From Sialis fuliginosa (taxonomy: Eukaryota > Arthropoda > Insecta > Megaloptera > Sialidae): 64,000 bases of DNA. The notes under the pieces are model-generated. The model ran no database searches. It had not been told where the DNA came from and saw only the letters and a program-made list of their open reading frames with translations. Of this stretch, positions 24,919 to 36,197 are shown piece after piece (position 1 is the first letter of the stretch; each line of letters starts with the position of its first letter). The position numbers and the translations under genes were made by a program. Location: assembly GCA_961205875.1 (NCBI GenBank), contig OY540813.1, forward strand, positions 14,293,001 through 14,357,000, read 5' to 3'.

Positions 24919-25105
24919 AGGTACTGGCACCAGTTATGGCCGCTATAAGAGCAACGTTTGCTATTTTTGTGATTGACCAAGGTCCGCAAATATACTTTAT
25001 TTTTTAAATTATAGCCATTTATTTTTTTTATGTTTTTTCTCCAGTAATTAATAAAATAAAAACAGTAATGAACCCGCAGTGATGGACACTTGCTAATGAT
25101 TACAT
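24919..25105 (-). mobile_element. MITE family A, truncated copy
   Basis: It starts AGGTACTGGCACCAGT after TA and follows the right half of the family A consensus in reverse, with an internal deletion. It ends in the block corresponding to GCAAGTGTCCATCACTGCG (here reversed). The other tip is missing. Confidence 0.7.
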
Positions 25106-25189
25106 GGTAAGTACTACATATGTTAATTTTGTTTTTAGGAAATACAAGTTTTCTTTAATTTTTGAATTTTTCGAGATATTTTTTAAATG

Positions 25190-25385
25190 ATAAGTATTAG
25201 AAAAAAAGTTTTATTCATTTAAAAAAAATTGATGAAGAAATTAATCAATTTTTTAAAATTATATTTCAAATAGTTCATACCAGAAAAAATGTTTATAATA
25301 ATAGTTTTAGAGAAGGTTACTTTCTATAATTTACATTCTGTTCATTTTTTCGAAAAAAATGTACCTTTTTAACGACGTGAAAATA
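25190..25385. repeat. Diverged copy of the fold-back 2 loop block
   Basis: TAGAGAAGGTTACTTTCTAT then AATTTACATTCTGTTCATTT resembles the block repeated in the loop of fold-back 2 (17.3-17.7 kb). The limits are approximate. Confidence 0.35.
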
Positions 25386-26034
25386 ATATTTCATCAAAGT
25401 AATTTTGGTGATTGAAACCATATTAAAATGTCAGCTATAGGTAAAGCGAGAGTTTTAAGCATTACCGTAATTGGCACTTCTATAAATTACTACATTATCT
25501 TATACATCAATGCATATCTGTCGTCACAGTAACCACCATTTTGTGTTAGATACTATAGATTACATCACATAATGGTATTCATCCTACGGTCACATTTGTG
25601 TGTGTTTGTATGTCAGGTTGTGTCACACGAGTTATGCGGTATGCAGTAAATGTTTCTGTTCTTTGTATAGTTTACACTATATTGCGTTTTGTATAATTTC
25701 ATAAATTTATGATCGCATAATGTATGTGTACGTTTCTATGTCTGCATAGTCATGACTCATGTTGATTGTTTTACACATTACGCCTTGGTTTTGTTGGAAT
25801 CTTGGTGGTTTCTTGTGACATCAGTTCAAAGGAAAATTAATTGATAAATCTTTGTCAACGAATTTTAATATTTTTAACATTTTAAAAATGTTTCTGTCAA
25901 CAGCACTTAAAATATGTTTAATTCAGTTATTTTTATAAAGTAATAACAACACATTTTTTGTTTCGTTGTTGGTATAAAATCAGGCAAATAAAAAGTTTTA
26001 TGATCCCGATAGGACCAAAACTTAAAGCATGATA
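25386..26034. other. AT-rich non-coding stretch
   Basis: No gene or repeat recognised. Confidence 0.4.
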
Positions 26035-26529
26035 AGGTAGTGGCACCAGTCTTGACAAAGACCCTAGTAATGGCAAATTTTTAATTAAATGTGCTGAATT
26101 ATAAATATTTGTTGATATTTCTGAATATTAATCTATATACTTTTATAGATGTCAAAATGTTGGACATTTAAACTAATTATTAGTATTATTTATTTATCAA
26201 TTATTATATTATCATAGCAACTGATTTACATTGTTTCAAATTTGTGTCGTAGTACTTATCAGTTTGTAATCATTAGCAAGTGTCCATCACTGCGTGCTCA
26301 TTACTGGTTTTACTTTATCCATTACTGGAGAAAAAACATAAATAAAATAAAATGCTATAATTATAAAAAAACAAACTATATTTGCGGACTTTGGTAATTA
26401 AATTGATTAAATGAAGAGTTACTTGTTTTATTAGTAACATGAGTTCATGAGAATTACAAAAAACAAGCCCATTAATCCAAAAAAACGAAAACTTGATCTT
26501 ATAGCGGCCATAACTGGTGCCTGTACTCA
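26035..26529 (+). mobile_element. MITE family A, near full-length copy
   Basis: The left tip AGGTAGTGGCACCAGTC follows TA; the right tip is degraded (GGTGCCTGTACTC). The copy is shorter than the 3.4 kb copy because part of the left interior is missing. Its short minus-strand frame is the same family sequence that gives a frame at 3.75-3.96 kb, so neither is evidence of a gene. Confidence 0.75.
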
Positions 26530-27806
26530 TTTAATTATCTAAAAGTCAAGAGGAACTCGCCTTATATTGTTTTATATACATTAGTTAAATTAAAGCTTAT
26601 ACAACCTTTTTTTATAGAATCAAAAATACAAACAAGGTAGCGTATATTATATAATCACATAAATGTCAACATATCTCTGTTCTATCAGCGCCATATTTGT
26701 GGGTATTAGTAATATAAAATGCAGTTAATTACTAGTTAGTAAATACATTCCATACGCACACAAATATATAAAGAACGGTTGGACAGATAGACAGTGTAAT
26801 TTCAAACGGATACGCCAATCGCATTTCTCTAACTGCAAACATGAAGTCATTTCCAATCGTGTTTATTTTTCCCCATACAAACAAAAGTAATTCCCTTTTT
26901 TCCAATTACCTATATTGATACGGTTAACTTTGATGTCCTGTATTTTTTTTTTGTTATTGTCACAATTAGTTAATTTATGGTTATCTCGAACCCATTCATT
27001 ATTATTACAGCCATATTTTGTTTACTTTATCCGATTGGACTGGAATGAAATAATCAATTTATCTACGTGTATTTTTTAAATAAAGAAAAATAAAATTTTT
27101 AACAATAAATAAGTAGTAAGTATAATTTCTATAAGATATCAAATGTGTAAATGGTCAGTTATTAGCATGGTCCTATTTTCATTAGTTCGTTGCCTCTTAG
27201 TCCTAAGCTTCCCTCAACTGCCCGAGGGATTCATCCTACTCCATTTTGTACAACTCTCATAGAAACTGTTCCAACAATATGATTGGTCCAGGAAGGATAT
27301 TCAATTAATCTTTGCAAAATTGAGTTAAAAGTTATTAGTCTCTTGACGTGTTACAAATAATTAATGATATTACATATGAAATTTGTTTCATTATCTTTAT
27401 TAAGTTACGCTATATGACTGTCCATGAGTTTTATTTTATTTATTTTCACTAAAATGTAAAGTATATTCGTAAAATTCATACTGTTATATCTTGTTATATC
27501 TGTTTTATACAACTGTTTTATACAACTATCGCTTTTAAAACTACCGACCAAAAGAGAGGTGTTAAGCGTTTGACCCGTACATTTGTATAAAATATGTACG
27601 TGCGTCTTCTTGTATCAACCGCTTTCGATACAGATTTCATTATATGAAAGCAGATTTTCCCGAAATGATTACACGATCCAATAGATTTTGTTTGATCACC
27701 ATTTTGTATTCGCTTAAAAAACTAACATAAAAATATCCTGGCCCCGGAGTACTACGTCGACAATATGTTCGGGTCGCAATGCGTACCTACGTTTTAAAAA
27801 TATATA
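26530..27806. other. Non-coding stretch with less AT-rich blocks
   Basis: No gene seen. The blocks at 27,160-27,300 and 27,550-27,790 are less AT-rich and more complex; they have no repeat structure I can identify. Confidence 0.35.
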
Positions 27807-28143
27807 AGGTACTGGCACCAGTCTTGGATATGACCCCAGTATCGGCAAATTTTTAATTAAATGTACTGAATTAGAAATATTTGTTGATATTTAATTACTA
27901 CCATTTCTGAATATTAATGTATATACCTACATTTAACTGCATAACGTGATTTGATGACAATCGGCCAATAGGTGTCAAAATGATCGACATTTAAACTTAT
28001 TAGTATAATTTATTTATTAATTATTATATTATCATAGAAACTGTTTTACATTGTTTCAAATTTGACGGTTCCTTCTTTTATATCTTTTGTGTCAACATTA
28101 GCAAGTGTCCATCACTGCGTGCTCATTACTGGTTTTACTTTAT
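27807..28143 (+). mobile_element. MITE family A, 3'-truncated copy
   Basis: A perfect tip AGGTACTGGCACCAGTC follows TA, then the left half of the family co-linear with the 3.4 kb copy. It stops abruptly just after GCTCATTACTGGTTTTAC; the right half and right tip are absent. Confidence 0.75.
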
Positions 28144-29361
28144 AAAAAATTCAAAGATATATGTGCCAACAACCTATTACCACATAATACAACATGGTAG
28201 TTAATTAAAGGTAGTAATAAGTATAAGTATGTACCTATACTTATTCTATTTCCAAATGGTTAACTCTTTTGAAGTTGTAAACATTAATGTTTCTATCAGC
28301 GTTTTTTTTATTTCAAATAATTTTTTTATTTCGTCAATGTCAAAATAAAATTAACTAACTATTACGAATGTATAATGTACTCTTTGAACTGCGCGTTCGC
28401 GCGTTAATTTAATTGCTTCCAAGAATCAATTTTCAGAAAAATTCGCAAAAAATAAAAAAATATGGTTATAATGAGTTCCTGTAATCACGTCAAAACATAC
28501 ATATAATTGAATTTCATCCCCCTCCCCACCAATATTACTGTCAAGCACTTATCAAGATAAATTATTTTTATCGTTTTTCGTTTTTAAACTTTTAAACATT
28601 TTCTTTATTCACCAATAGCAATATAAAAGTTTATAAAATACTTTCAAGTATTAAAACTAATAATTAATATAAAATAAAATAACTTTACAACTTCTGTAAG
28701 ATACTTTTTCTCAAAAGTACTTTATATTATGAAAGTATAAAATAATTTTAAAAAATCAAAATAAAGATCAAAAGGAATATTAATGAATATTTTATCTCTT
28801 TGACAGCTACTATTAAAAATAGGCGACTTGTACAAAAAAAGAAAACTTGCAATCTTTTTATACGAATGAAACTCTGAATTGATCGTAATTTTTTCTTTCT
28901 TCACATTTACGGGAGAAACAAGGGACTGACACGGAAAATTCAATTGTTCTTTTTATGCGAATTTGTCTCCAGCATACAGAATAGAGGTGTAATAGCAAAT
29001 TGGAGGACGTATAAAAAAGTAACTACGCTATAAAAATATATTTAAACCAGTTTTCTATCTCGTGTAGTCCATTATAAAGTTTTGTACGATGTTGTGATGT
29101 CTTTGAGAGAAGTGAACTGTCAAAATAATATTTCAACAGATTTTGTACACTTATACACCTATATACGAGTATTTGTTAAAGCGTTCAACATCATTTTTTT
29201 CTAAACGTTTAGAAAGATTAGTTTATATTGTAAGCTATAACGAGAGTGGTTATGAACTGTTGCTCCACGAATTTATTACTAATTTTGTTCTACTAACATA
29301 AATTTACAAAAACATAAAACCTAATATTAAATTAAAAAATTTATAAACACAACCATTTTTA
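28144..29361. other. AT-rich non-coding stretch
   Basis: No gene or repeat recognised. Confidence 0.4.
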
Positions 29362-29660
29362 TGCCCGGTATTATAAAGAATTTGCTTGAGTGCATATTCA
29401 AATTAGCTCCCAGCTAACGTTATCTGCTAGGTATTAAATATAAATAACGACCACTCACAGATGTAGTCAATGAAATCTTACATATGACTTTGACATATGC
29501 GTATTAAGTAGAAATCAGCGACTTAAAATAAGTGCTGCCAAGTGTACCTCATAAAATGCATAGCATTTACAGTATTATACATTTATTACCACTACTTTAA
29601 AATATCTAGCAATTTCACAACAATTTAATTCCCAGTACGTAGCGTTAGCTGGAAGCATTA
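29362..29660. mobile_element. MITE family B, copy with degraded right tip
   Basis: The left tip TGCCCGGTATTATAAAG follows TA at 29,360-29,361. The interior matches the 21.5 kb copy (CAGCTAACGTTATCTGCTAG) and it ends near an inverted AGCGTTAGCTGG. The terminal repeat on the right is not recognisable. Confidence 0.65.
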
Positions 29661-31190
29661 AAGTTGTAATCAATTTCTTTGGTCACGTGACCTAAAATGC
29701 AGTATTAAGGTCTCTATACACCACCCAATCTGCAGGGACGATGCAATCTAAAATACGAATTTTCATGTTTAGATATGCTACGTTCGACTAATTTAAATTA
29801 TATGTATACCTATTGAATTTTATTTAATTGTCGACAAAAAATAACAAATTATTTAATCAAATGAGTTTTATACATAAAAAATACAAATTATCAATTACGT
29901 TTATTTACTTGTTCACTAATGAGGTAAAAGAAAGGATATAAGCTTTATATTTATATTAAAAAGTATTATAAACTAACTATCATTGCACTAATATTTAAAC
30001 TAAATTACTGTTACAATTCCTTGTAAGTACATCCGGTAAAAAATATGAAATTCAGTTTACAAATTTAAAAATTAATTTCATATATTTCAACGCAAAATCA
30101 AAATGTTTCAAACGTGAAAAAATTCAATTGACTATAAAAATAAATAAACATGCTTTCGTTTTTTTCATACTTTTCAAATAAATTTTTAGCAAATAAGGCA
30201 AATGGTTTGAATATATTGCTCTCTTTGTTAGCGCATACTGATTGAATACTGTTGTAAGCAGGAAGGCATTCTTTTAGAGCCACCATTTTAAAATGCCGGA
30301 TGTTTTGGGTCGCTCGCGATAACTCTGTCCTGCAACAGAGACAAAGTGGCCCCTTGTTATAAAAGCTTATTCAGCTTTTATAAATCAGCTAACTACCAGC
30401 ATTTTTTAACTAATAAAAACTGTATTTTCCAGTTTTTTGTATGTTTAATCCCTCAATCTCGTTTTATTCTAATTCCGTCCGTTTGTGTTATAAATGTATA
30501 TATAGGAGTATGTAATTGTCCTTTTTTTTACTTCATTGTCAGAGATAAGTTAGGTAAAACATATAAAATAAATATTGACCCTATTTTTTTATAATTCACA
30601 CTTTTTCCTATATTGATAAAATTTCTAGAAATAAAATCATTATTTTTTATAAAAAATTAACATAATTAATTAATTACGAGTATTTAAATCTCTCAGGAGA
30701 TACTGAGTTGTCAATAGTTTCTGATATACATACTGTATTTATTTTCGGTCACTTTTTATCTAAACTATAGTTTGTTAGATATCTTGTAAAGTTTAGGTTG
30801 TTCAAAAAAATTTTTTCAATAAAGATTCGTGTTTTCCACGTAAAATAAGATATCTAAATAAAAACTATAGGTTCCTATTTAAAAAAATGATGTTGATCTT
30901 CAAAAATCCGTAAAAGCCATGATAAAATAACAAATAAATAATACTATTCGATTACCCTCTCACAACCAAACATTTTTTGGTCTAAATATTTTACACTTTA
31001 AATGTCCCATATATAAGCTATCTAAATTCGCTAAACAACAAGGAACAAATTGGCCACTTGCCATGCGACAATAGAGTGTAAAAATATGCAAGGTTGCTCC
31101 TCCTAAGTTGCATATCTAAAGGATATAAAGATCAATTTTTGGAAAATTCTCTGCGGACGCCCCTGTATGTAGATACACAGCCGTGCCAAT
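29661..31190. other. AT-rich non-coding stretch
   Basis: No gene. Phrases such as TCGTGTTTTCCACGT (about 30,825) and TCTGCGGACGCCCCTG (about 31,150) resemble mobile-element debris; a diverged form of the latter is at about 45,115. Confidence 0.35.
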
Positions 31191-31742
31191 CTTGAACAGT
31201 AAACTAAGAAAAATATTTTAAACAAAAAACTTAATATGAACATATGTCCGGAAATTTTTCATAAGGAAGCTACAGCTCTTTGAAGATTTTACCCAAAATT
31301 ATTGTGACACAGTTATGAAATATGATAATCAGTTTAGTATTAGTAAAAATAGCAATGCAAAAGAAAGCATACATAATTTTACTTAGTACGGATGATATGA
31401 CAAACAACTAAAGTATATTTTTATGTCATAAAATCTTATATAAGTGCCCCATTCAGGAAAAAATTAAATAACAAAACATACTAAATAAAAATCAATGGAC
31501 CCACTGGACCTATATACCCCTTGTTTAAATTAAAATTGGTTAATAATGGAAATCGATACTAATAATAAACCAATTATCAAATTTCGTAACTGTATCACTA
31601 TGGGTTCTCAAGATATTAAATACAAAAACTAATTTTTGATAAAATCTTGGAAGGGCTGTAGCTCCCTTACGAAAAATTTCTAGTCACATATTCGTATAAA
31701 GTTTCTTATTTAAAAAATGTTTCTCAAATTACTGTTCAAGTT
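31191..31742. mobile_element. Fold-back element family C, copy 1
   Basis: Inverted arms of more than 100 bp: the left arm begins TTGAACAGTAAACTAAGAAA and contains GGAAGCTACAGCTCTTTGAA; the right arm ends with the complements (GGGCTGTAGCTCCC and ATTACTGTTCAAGTTAA). A second copy of the same design, with related sequence, is at 62.6-63.0 kb. No coding frame. Confidence 0.65.
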
Positions 31743-32509
31743 AATAGTTAACAGTAATAAATCATCCTGTATACATTTCTGTAAAGTAATATCAGCTATA
31801 CTTATCTTTGAATTGAGATTTGTAATGTATTTAAAAATATATCTTTAAATTTTAATTCTTAAATAGTCACTATATCACATAAATGTCTTATTGCTGTCAC
31901 AAAATGACCATATTAACCACTAACCAACAATGGATATTGTAATATCTGTCTGCAATTACGTACTGCACATACGATTCTTTCTATGACATTCTTTATTTTA
32001 TATTTAGAATTTATTTGTCTAATTTATCTCGTTCCTTCTGCTATTATTTATTAAAATAACACGCAAGTACAGAAAATGAATGGAGCCATAAATGTCAAAA
32101 AAAGTTTATATGTGCTCGCGCTCTGCTCGGGCAGATGATTTCGGTATTGTTTTTGGTAAATGCGTTGCGCCATAAATACTGACCACCGTATCGTAAGTGC
32201 ATTTATCATTGATAATACAGTCTATAATATACATCCATCAAAACACGCTGTGAAATATGTAGTTATGATCGCATGTGGTTTGTTTACAACACGTTAACAC
32301 GATGTTTACTAAAAATTTAACAGACATGTTCTTTTTTAATATAATAAATATGTTCCGAGTGATGGCTCTCTCTTATCTGATTACATTACATGTATGTGTT
32401 GTCATCAAAAAATGAAGTACATAAATTATCGGTTTTTACTTCCATATTTTGAAGAAAATGGAATTATTGTAATATCGTCAAAAAATCGTATCTGAAATAA
32501 GGTACTGGC
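31743..32509. other. Non-coding stretch with a less AT-rich block
   Basis: The block at 32,040-32,330 is less AT-rich (CTCGCGCTCTGCTCGGGCAG) with no repeat match in the window. No gene recognised. Confidence 0.35.
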
Positions 32510-32990
32510 ACCAGTTATGTCCGCTATAAGATCAAGGTTTACTGTTTTTGTGATTGATGGGCTTCTTTTTTGAAATTCTCGTGAACTCATGTTACTAATA
32601 AAACAAGTAACTTATTATTTAATCAATATAATTACCAAAGTCTGCAAATATAGTTTGTTTTTTAAATTATAGCCTTTTACACTTGCTAATGATTACAAAA
32701 TGATCAATATACTACGACACAAAAGATATAAAAGAAGTAATCGTCAAATTTGAAATAATGTAAAGCAGTTGCTATGATAATATAATAATTAATAAATAAA
32801 TTATACTCATAATTAGTTTAAATGTCCACCACTTTGACACCTATTGGCCGAATGTCAACAAATCACGCTGTAAGACAGTTGAATGTATATAGATTAATAT
32901 TCAGAAATGGTATTAATCAAATATCAACACATATTACTAATTCAGTACATTTAATTAAACAATTTTCATTACTGGGGTCATATCCAAGGG
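32510..32990 (-). mobile_element. MITE family A, copy lacking its last tip
   Basis: It starts AGGTACTGGCACCAGTTA after TA and follows the family in reverse to CATATCCAAG at about 32,988, where the terminal tip is replaced by unrelated sequence. The short plus-strand frame at 32,822-33,022 is MITE sequence. Confidence 0.75.
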
Positions 32991-33235
32991 TAGATTCTGA
33001 TTGTACTACTTTCAAAATGTAAGAAAATCGTACAGAGCGACTGTGTATGAATATTTTTATAAAATGTTTGTCTCAGTGTGGACTCCACCTACTGTTTTTG
33101 GTACGAATCAGATTAGGAGTTTTGGTAATATTCGAAAATTTGCATATTTGTGCCTATTAGCGTCTTGTAAGGGAACGTTGTTAGGCGTATCTCACTGATT
33201 TTGATGGGACTTGATACACTTCAATTGAATCTACG

Positions 33236-33285
33236 GGACTCTTATTTTGTGTACGTGCCTATGCACGTACACAAAATAAGAGTCC
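33236..33285. repeat. Perfect 23-bp hairpin with 4-base loop
   Basis: GGACTCTTATTTTGTGTACG then TGC, a CTAT loop, then the exact reverse complement. No mismatch in the stem. Upstream DNA (33,178-33,235) reads like mobile-element sequence, so the hairpin may be part of one. Confidence 0.85.
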
Positions 33286-34296
33286 TATATAGATATAGCG
33301 CCAATTATAGGGTGAAAACGATGCTCAAAATTTTAGAAATTGTTCATTTTTGGTAAATAACATGTAAACTGTGAAACAAAAACAAACAAAGAAAAATGTG
33401 TTACATGTATGAAATAAAACATATTTTTTATAAACATTTCGATGGTATAGTCAGTTTTTCAAAATGCTTACCCTGCATTTCCGGCATATTTTAAAATAAT
33501 TTAAAATAATTATATTATTTTTGTGAATCACCCAACATTTTTTATATTTTTCTTCTCAACCTACCACCTATAGTATAATGGCTTTTGATTTCTACAAAAT
33601 TTTTAAATGATATATTTTGATGTTTTAATTAATAAGTTTTACTGGCAAATGCCTTTGAAATTTTTTATATTAAAAATTAAAAATGAAAGTCATGTATGGT
33701 TTTTATTTACGTAAATCATCTTCTTGTAGTTCATATCAGTTTATTTTTATTGATTATTAAAGATAGTCAAGGGACTAGGAATACCAATAACATATCAATA
33801 TAAAATATTTACTTTCTATATCAAATACTTCTGACATCGATACATCTTCTTTGATACTGCATTAATATCAATATATCGGTACCGAAAGAAAAATTGTATC
33901 CGATCATAAAGATAAGAGAGCAGGTGGTAATGCCCAAAGGAATTAAAATTGGAAAACATTTAATGGTAATATATTTAATGGAACTGCTACTTTTTTTCTG
34001 ATACCAAATAAGTATAATATGTATTTTTTGTCCGTTTTATCAATATGTATATCGATATTTCCTCTATTGTGGAATGAAACCGTTTATAAAAAAATATTAA
34101 TTTTATTTTTCTATATTGAAAAATCATATAAATATAAACTAACAATAAGATAAATAACATATATTTTATATTCAGCAAATACTAGACAAATATTTATTCA
34201 ATACTTTAATTTTTTGAAAACTTCTGATCTATAGATATAATATTTGTTTCAATATATCTACAACTCACAATCAATGGAATTTGGTTTATGTGTTAT
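33286..34296. other. AT-rich non-coding stretch
   Basis: No gene or repeat recognised. Confidence 0.4.
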
Positions 34297-34625
34297 CAGA
34301 TCCGGTTTTAACAAGTTTGGCGCCCTGGGCGAGATTTATTTTTCCACCCTCTCTTCCCCTAAAAAAATGTTCAAAAATCACCAAAAAAGGTCAATTAAAA
34401 TTTATAAATTAACAAATAAGTTGAGTAGTTAATATCTCAGCTTGGCGCGATACTACAGACTCCAACTTTTGTTTAAAAAGTTAGAATCTGTTATAGTTTT
34501 CATCATTAACTTTAAGACTATCAAATGCCCTAAGACCGTCGAGACCTCCTTCCCCTATTATTAACAAATTAAAATTGTTAAATTAACAAATAAGTTGAAT
34601 AGTTATTATCTCACAATCAGTACCT
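34297..34625 (+). mobile_element. hAT-like element family D, truncated copy
   Basis: It starts CAGATCCGGTTTTAAC, then TTTGGCGCCCTGGGCGAGAT and TTATTTTTCC, matching the reversed right end of the element at 49,137-49,713. It remains co-linear through CCGTCGAGACCTCCTT to about 34,620, then stops; the second tip is missing. Confidence 0.7.
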
Positions 34626-34740
34626 ATGTATATCATATTACACATATTTTTAACGACTCTGATGAAAAAATTCATAAAACTTAATTTTTACAAGATTACA
34701 TTATGAATAAATGAGCTCAGTTTGAACTCGCTACCACTTA

Positions 34741-34937
34741 GGGTCGTTCCACACTATCGTGCCGGTCCCGGTCCAGTCTCGCTCCAGTCAAATATTCAGT
34801 AGAGTAAATACTGTATTGGAGTGTGACTGCAGCGAGACCGGTACGATACCTATGGATGCTTTCATTGTTCATTGTTTATTTATATTTTGATTGGAGCGAG
34901 ACCGGACCGGGACTGACACGGTAGTCTGGATCGACCC
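34741..34937. mobile_element. Harbinger-like MITE (~197 bp)
   Basis: Inverted tips of about 50 bp: the left begins GGGTCGTTCCACACTATCG and the right, read in reverse, GGGTCGATCCAGACTACCG; both continue into GGTCTCGCTCCA-type sequence. It is flanked by TTA at 34,738-34,740 and 34,938-34,940, the 3-bp duplication typical of PIF/Harbinger. The tips are GC-rich against the AT-rich background. No coding frame. Confidence 0.7.
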
Positions 34938-35175
34938 TTATAGAACCGAAGATATGACGTCGTGGAATTGGGTCTCCGTGTATCATAAGTATATGTGAAC
35001 ATTCTATAGGTCGTAATTTAACAGATCAAAACTAAAATGATTGATTGACCATATCTCCTTAACAAATAAACATAGTGAGTTCATTATTAATTTATTTTCT
35101 TTGTAATTTTATAGAGAAAAAAAGTACCTACAGTTTTGACGGATTTCGCGATAGGGTTGCAGTTAAAACGCAAAA

Positions 35176-35363
35176 CGTGAAAAATCGTACATATGTGTGC
35201 CTTTCCTAATACATTTTGTAGTTCAACAGTGCTTGTACTTTTTCCACAAAAATGAATAACTTTTACAAGAATTTGAAAAAAATATTTAAGAAAAATAGAA
35301 AGTTTGAAAAAATAAAAATCAACTTTTAACTCTTGCCGTGAAAAATCGTACATATGTGTGCCT
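35176..35363. repeat. Perfect 27-bp direct repeat, 161 bp apart
   Basis: A segment beginning CGTGAAAAATCGTACATATG and ending TGTGCCT occurs without mismatch at 35,176-35,202 and 35,337-35,363. The sequence between is AT-rich. Confidence 0.85.
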
Positions 35364-35639
35364 GATCATAACAGAGTATAGACATACAGGATGGCCATTT
35401 TGACAGGATTTACGAGTACAGATTCATAACGTTAATAAAATTGTTTAACAATTCAAAATAGGTAATAATATATCTTCATTTATTTTGTTGGTAATAATTT
35501 ATATTAATAGCTAAAAGTGGTGCAGTACCTACATACATACATTATCGATACACGTCAATGATAATTCAATAAGCAGTGTTTAATTGATTTACTCGCTGTT
35601 GTATTAAACCGTACAAATTACAAACAATACATTAACCAT

Positions 35640-35830
35640 TAATTCATTCTAGCAGCAGCAACACGATTGTTCCGTACAATGGAAGTGACGTGAAGAAGAT
35701 CGCGGTGCCGTTGACATGATGGTGTGGGCAAATACCCAGAATCCTTCGCGACGACAGACGTGACGTGTCTGGAGTGAGACGGGTGGTCTGACCTCTCTCA
35801 GTCGGTAATTGGATCCAGGGTTGCCATATT
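35640..35830. other. GC-richer patch of unknown origin
   Basis: This patch of about 190 bp is clearly richer in GC and CpG than its flanks (for example GACGACAGACGTGACG). A 64-residue frame on the minus strand (35,649-35,843) spans it but shows no motif I recognise. At the right edge the phrase CAGGGTTGCCATATTG resembles a hAT tip, but I find no partner. It could be a SINE-like or LTR-like fragment or an exon remnant. Confidence 0.35.
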
Positions 35831-36062
35831 GAGTGGAAATCAATTTTTTACGGTTATTTGGTTATTTATTATACCATAGGTTTAACGAAATTATGTATTT
35901 TCTGTTAGTTATCGTTATTCAATTTTTATAATGTACATTTTGGAAAAAGAAATATGGTTCCACTTATTATCTATAATTTTAGAAATTTTTGTTAAAAGCT
36001 TGAAAATACATTGATATACACAGTTATAATATCGATATCTCTATTTTTTTATACGAATGAAT

Positions 36063-36197
36063 AGGAAAAAATTGACACGGACCAAGACAATCCTTGTTTG
36101 ATATACATATAACGAAAACAATGTATTTTTATATCAAAAAAATATTTTCGTTATATACAAAACAAGGATTGTCTTGGCCCACGTCAATTTTTTTCCT
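36063..36197. repeat. Hairpin MITE (~135 bp)
   Basis: Two arms of about 55 bp pair with few mismatches: the left begins AGGAAAAAATTGACACGG, the right read in reverse AGGAAAAAAATTGACGTGG, both continuing CCAAGACAATCCTTGTTT. The centre is AT-rich. It would fold into one long hairpin, as a short MITE or small-RNA precursor would. Confidence 0.7.
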
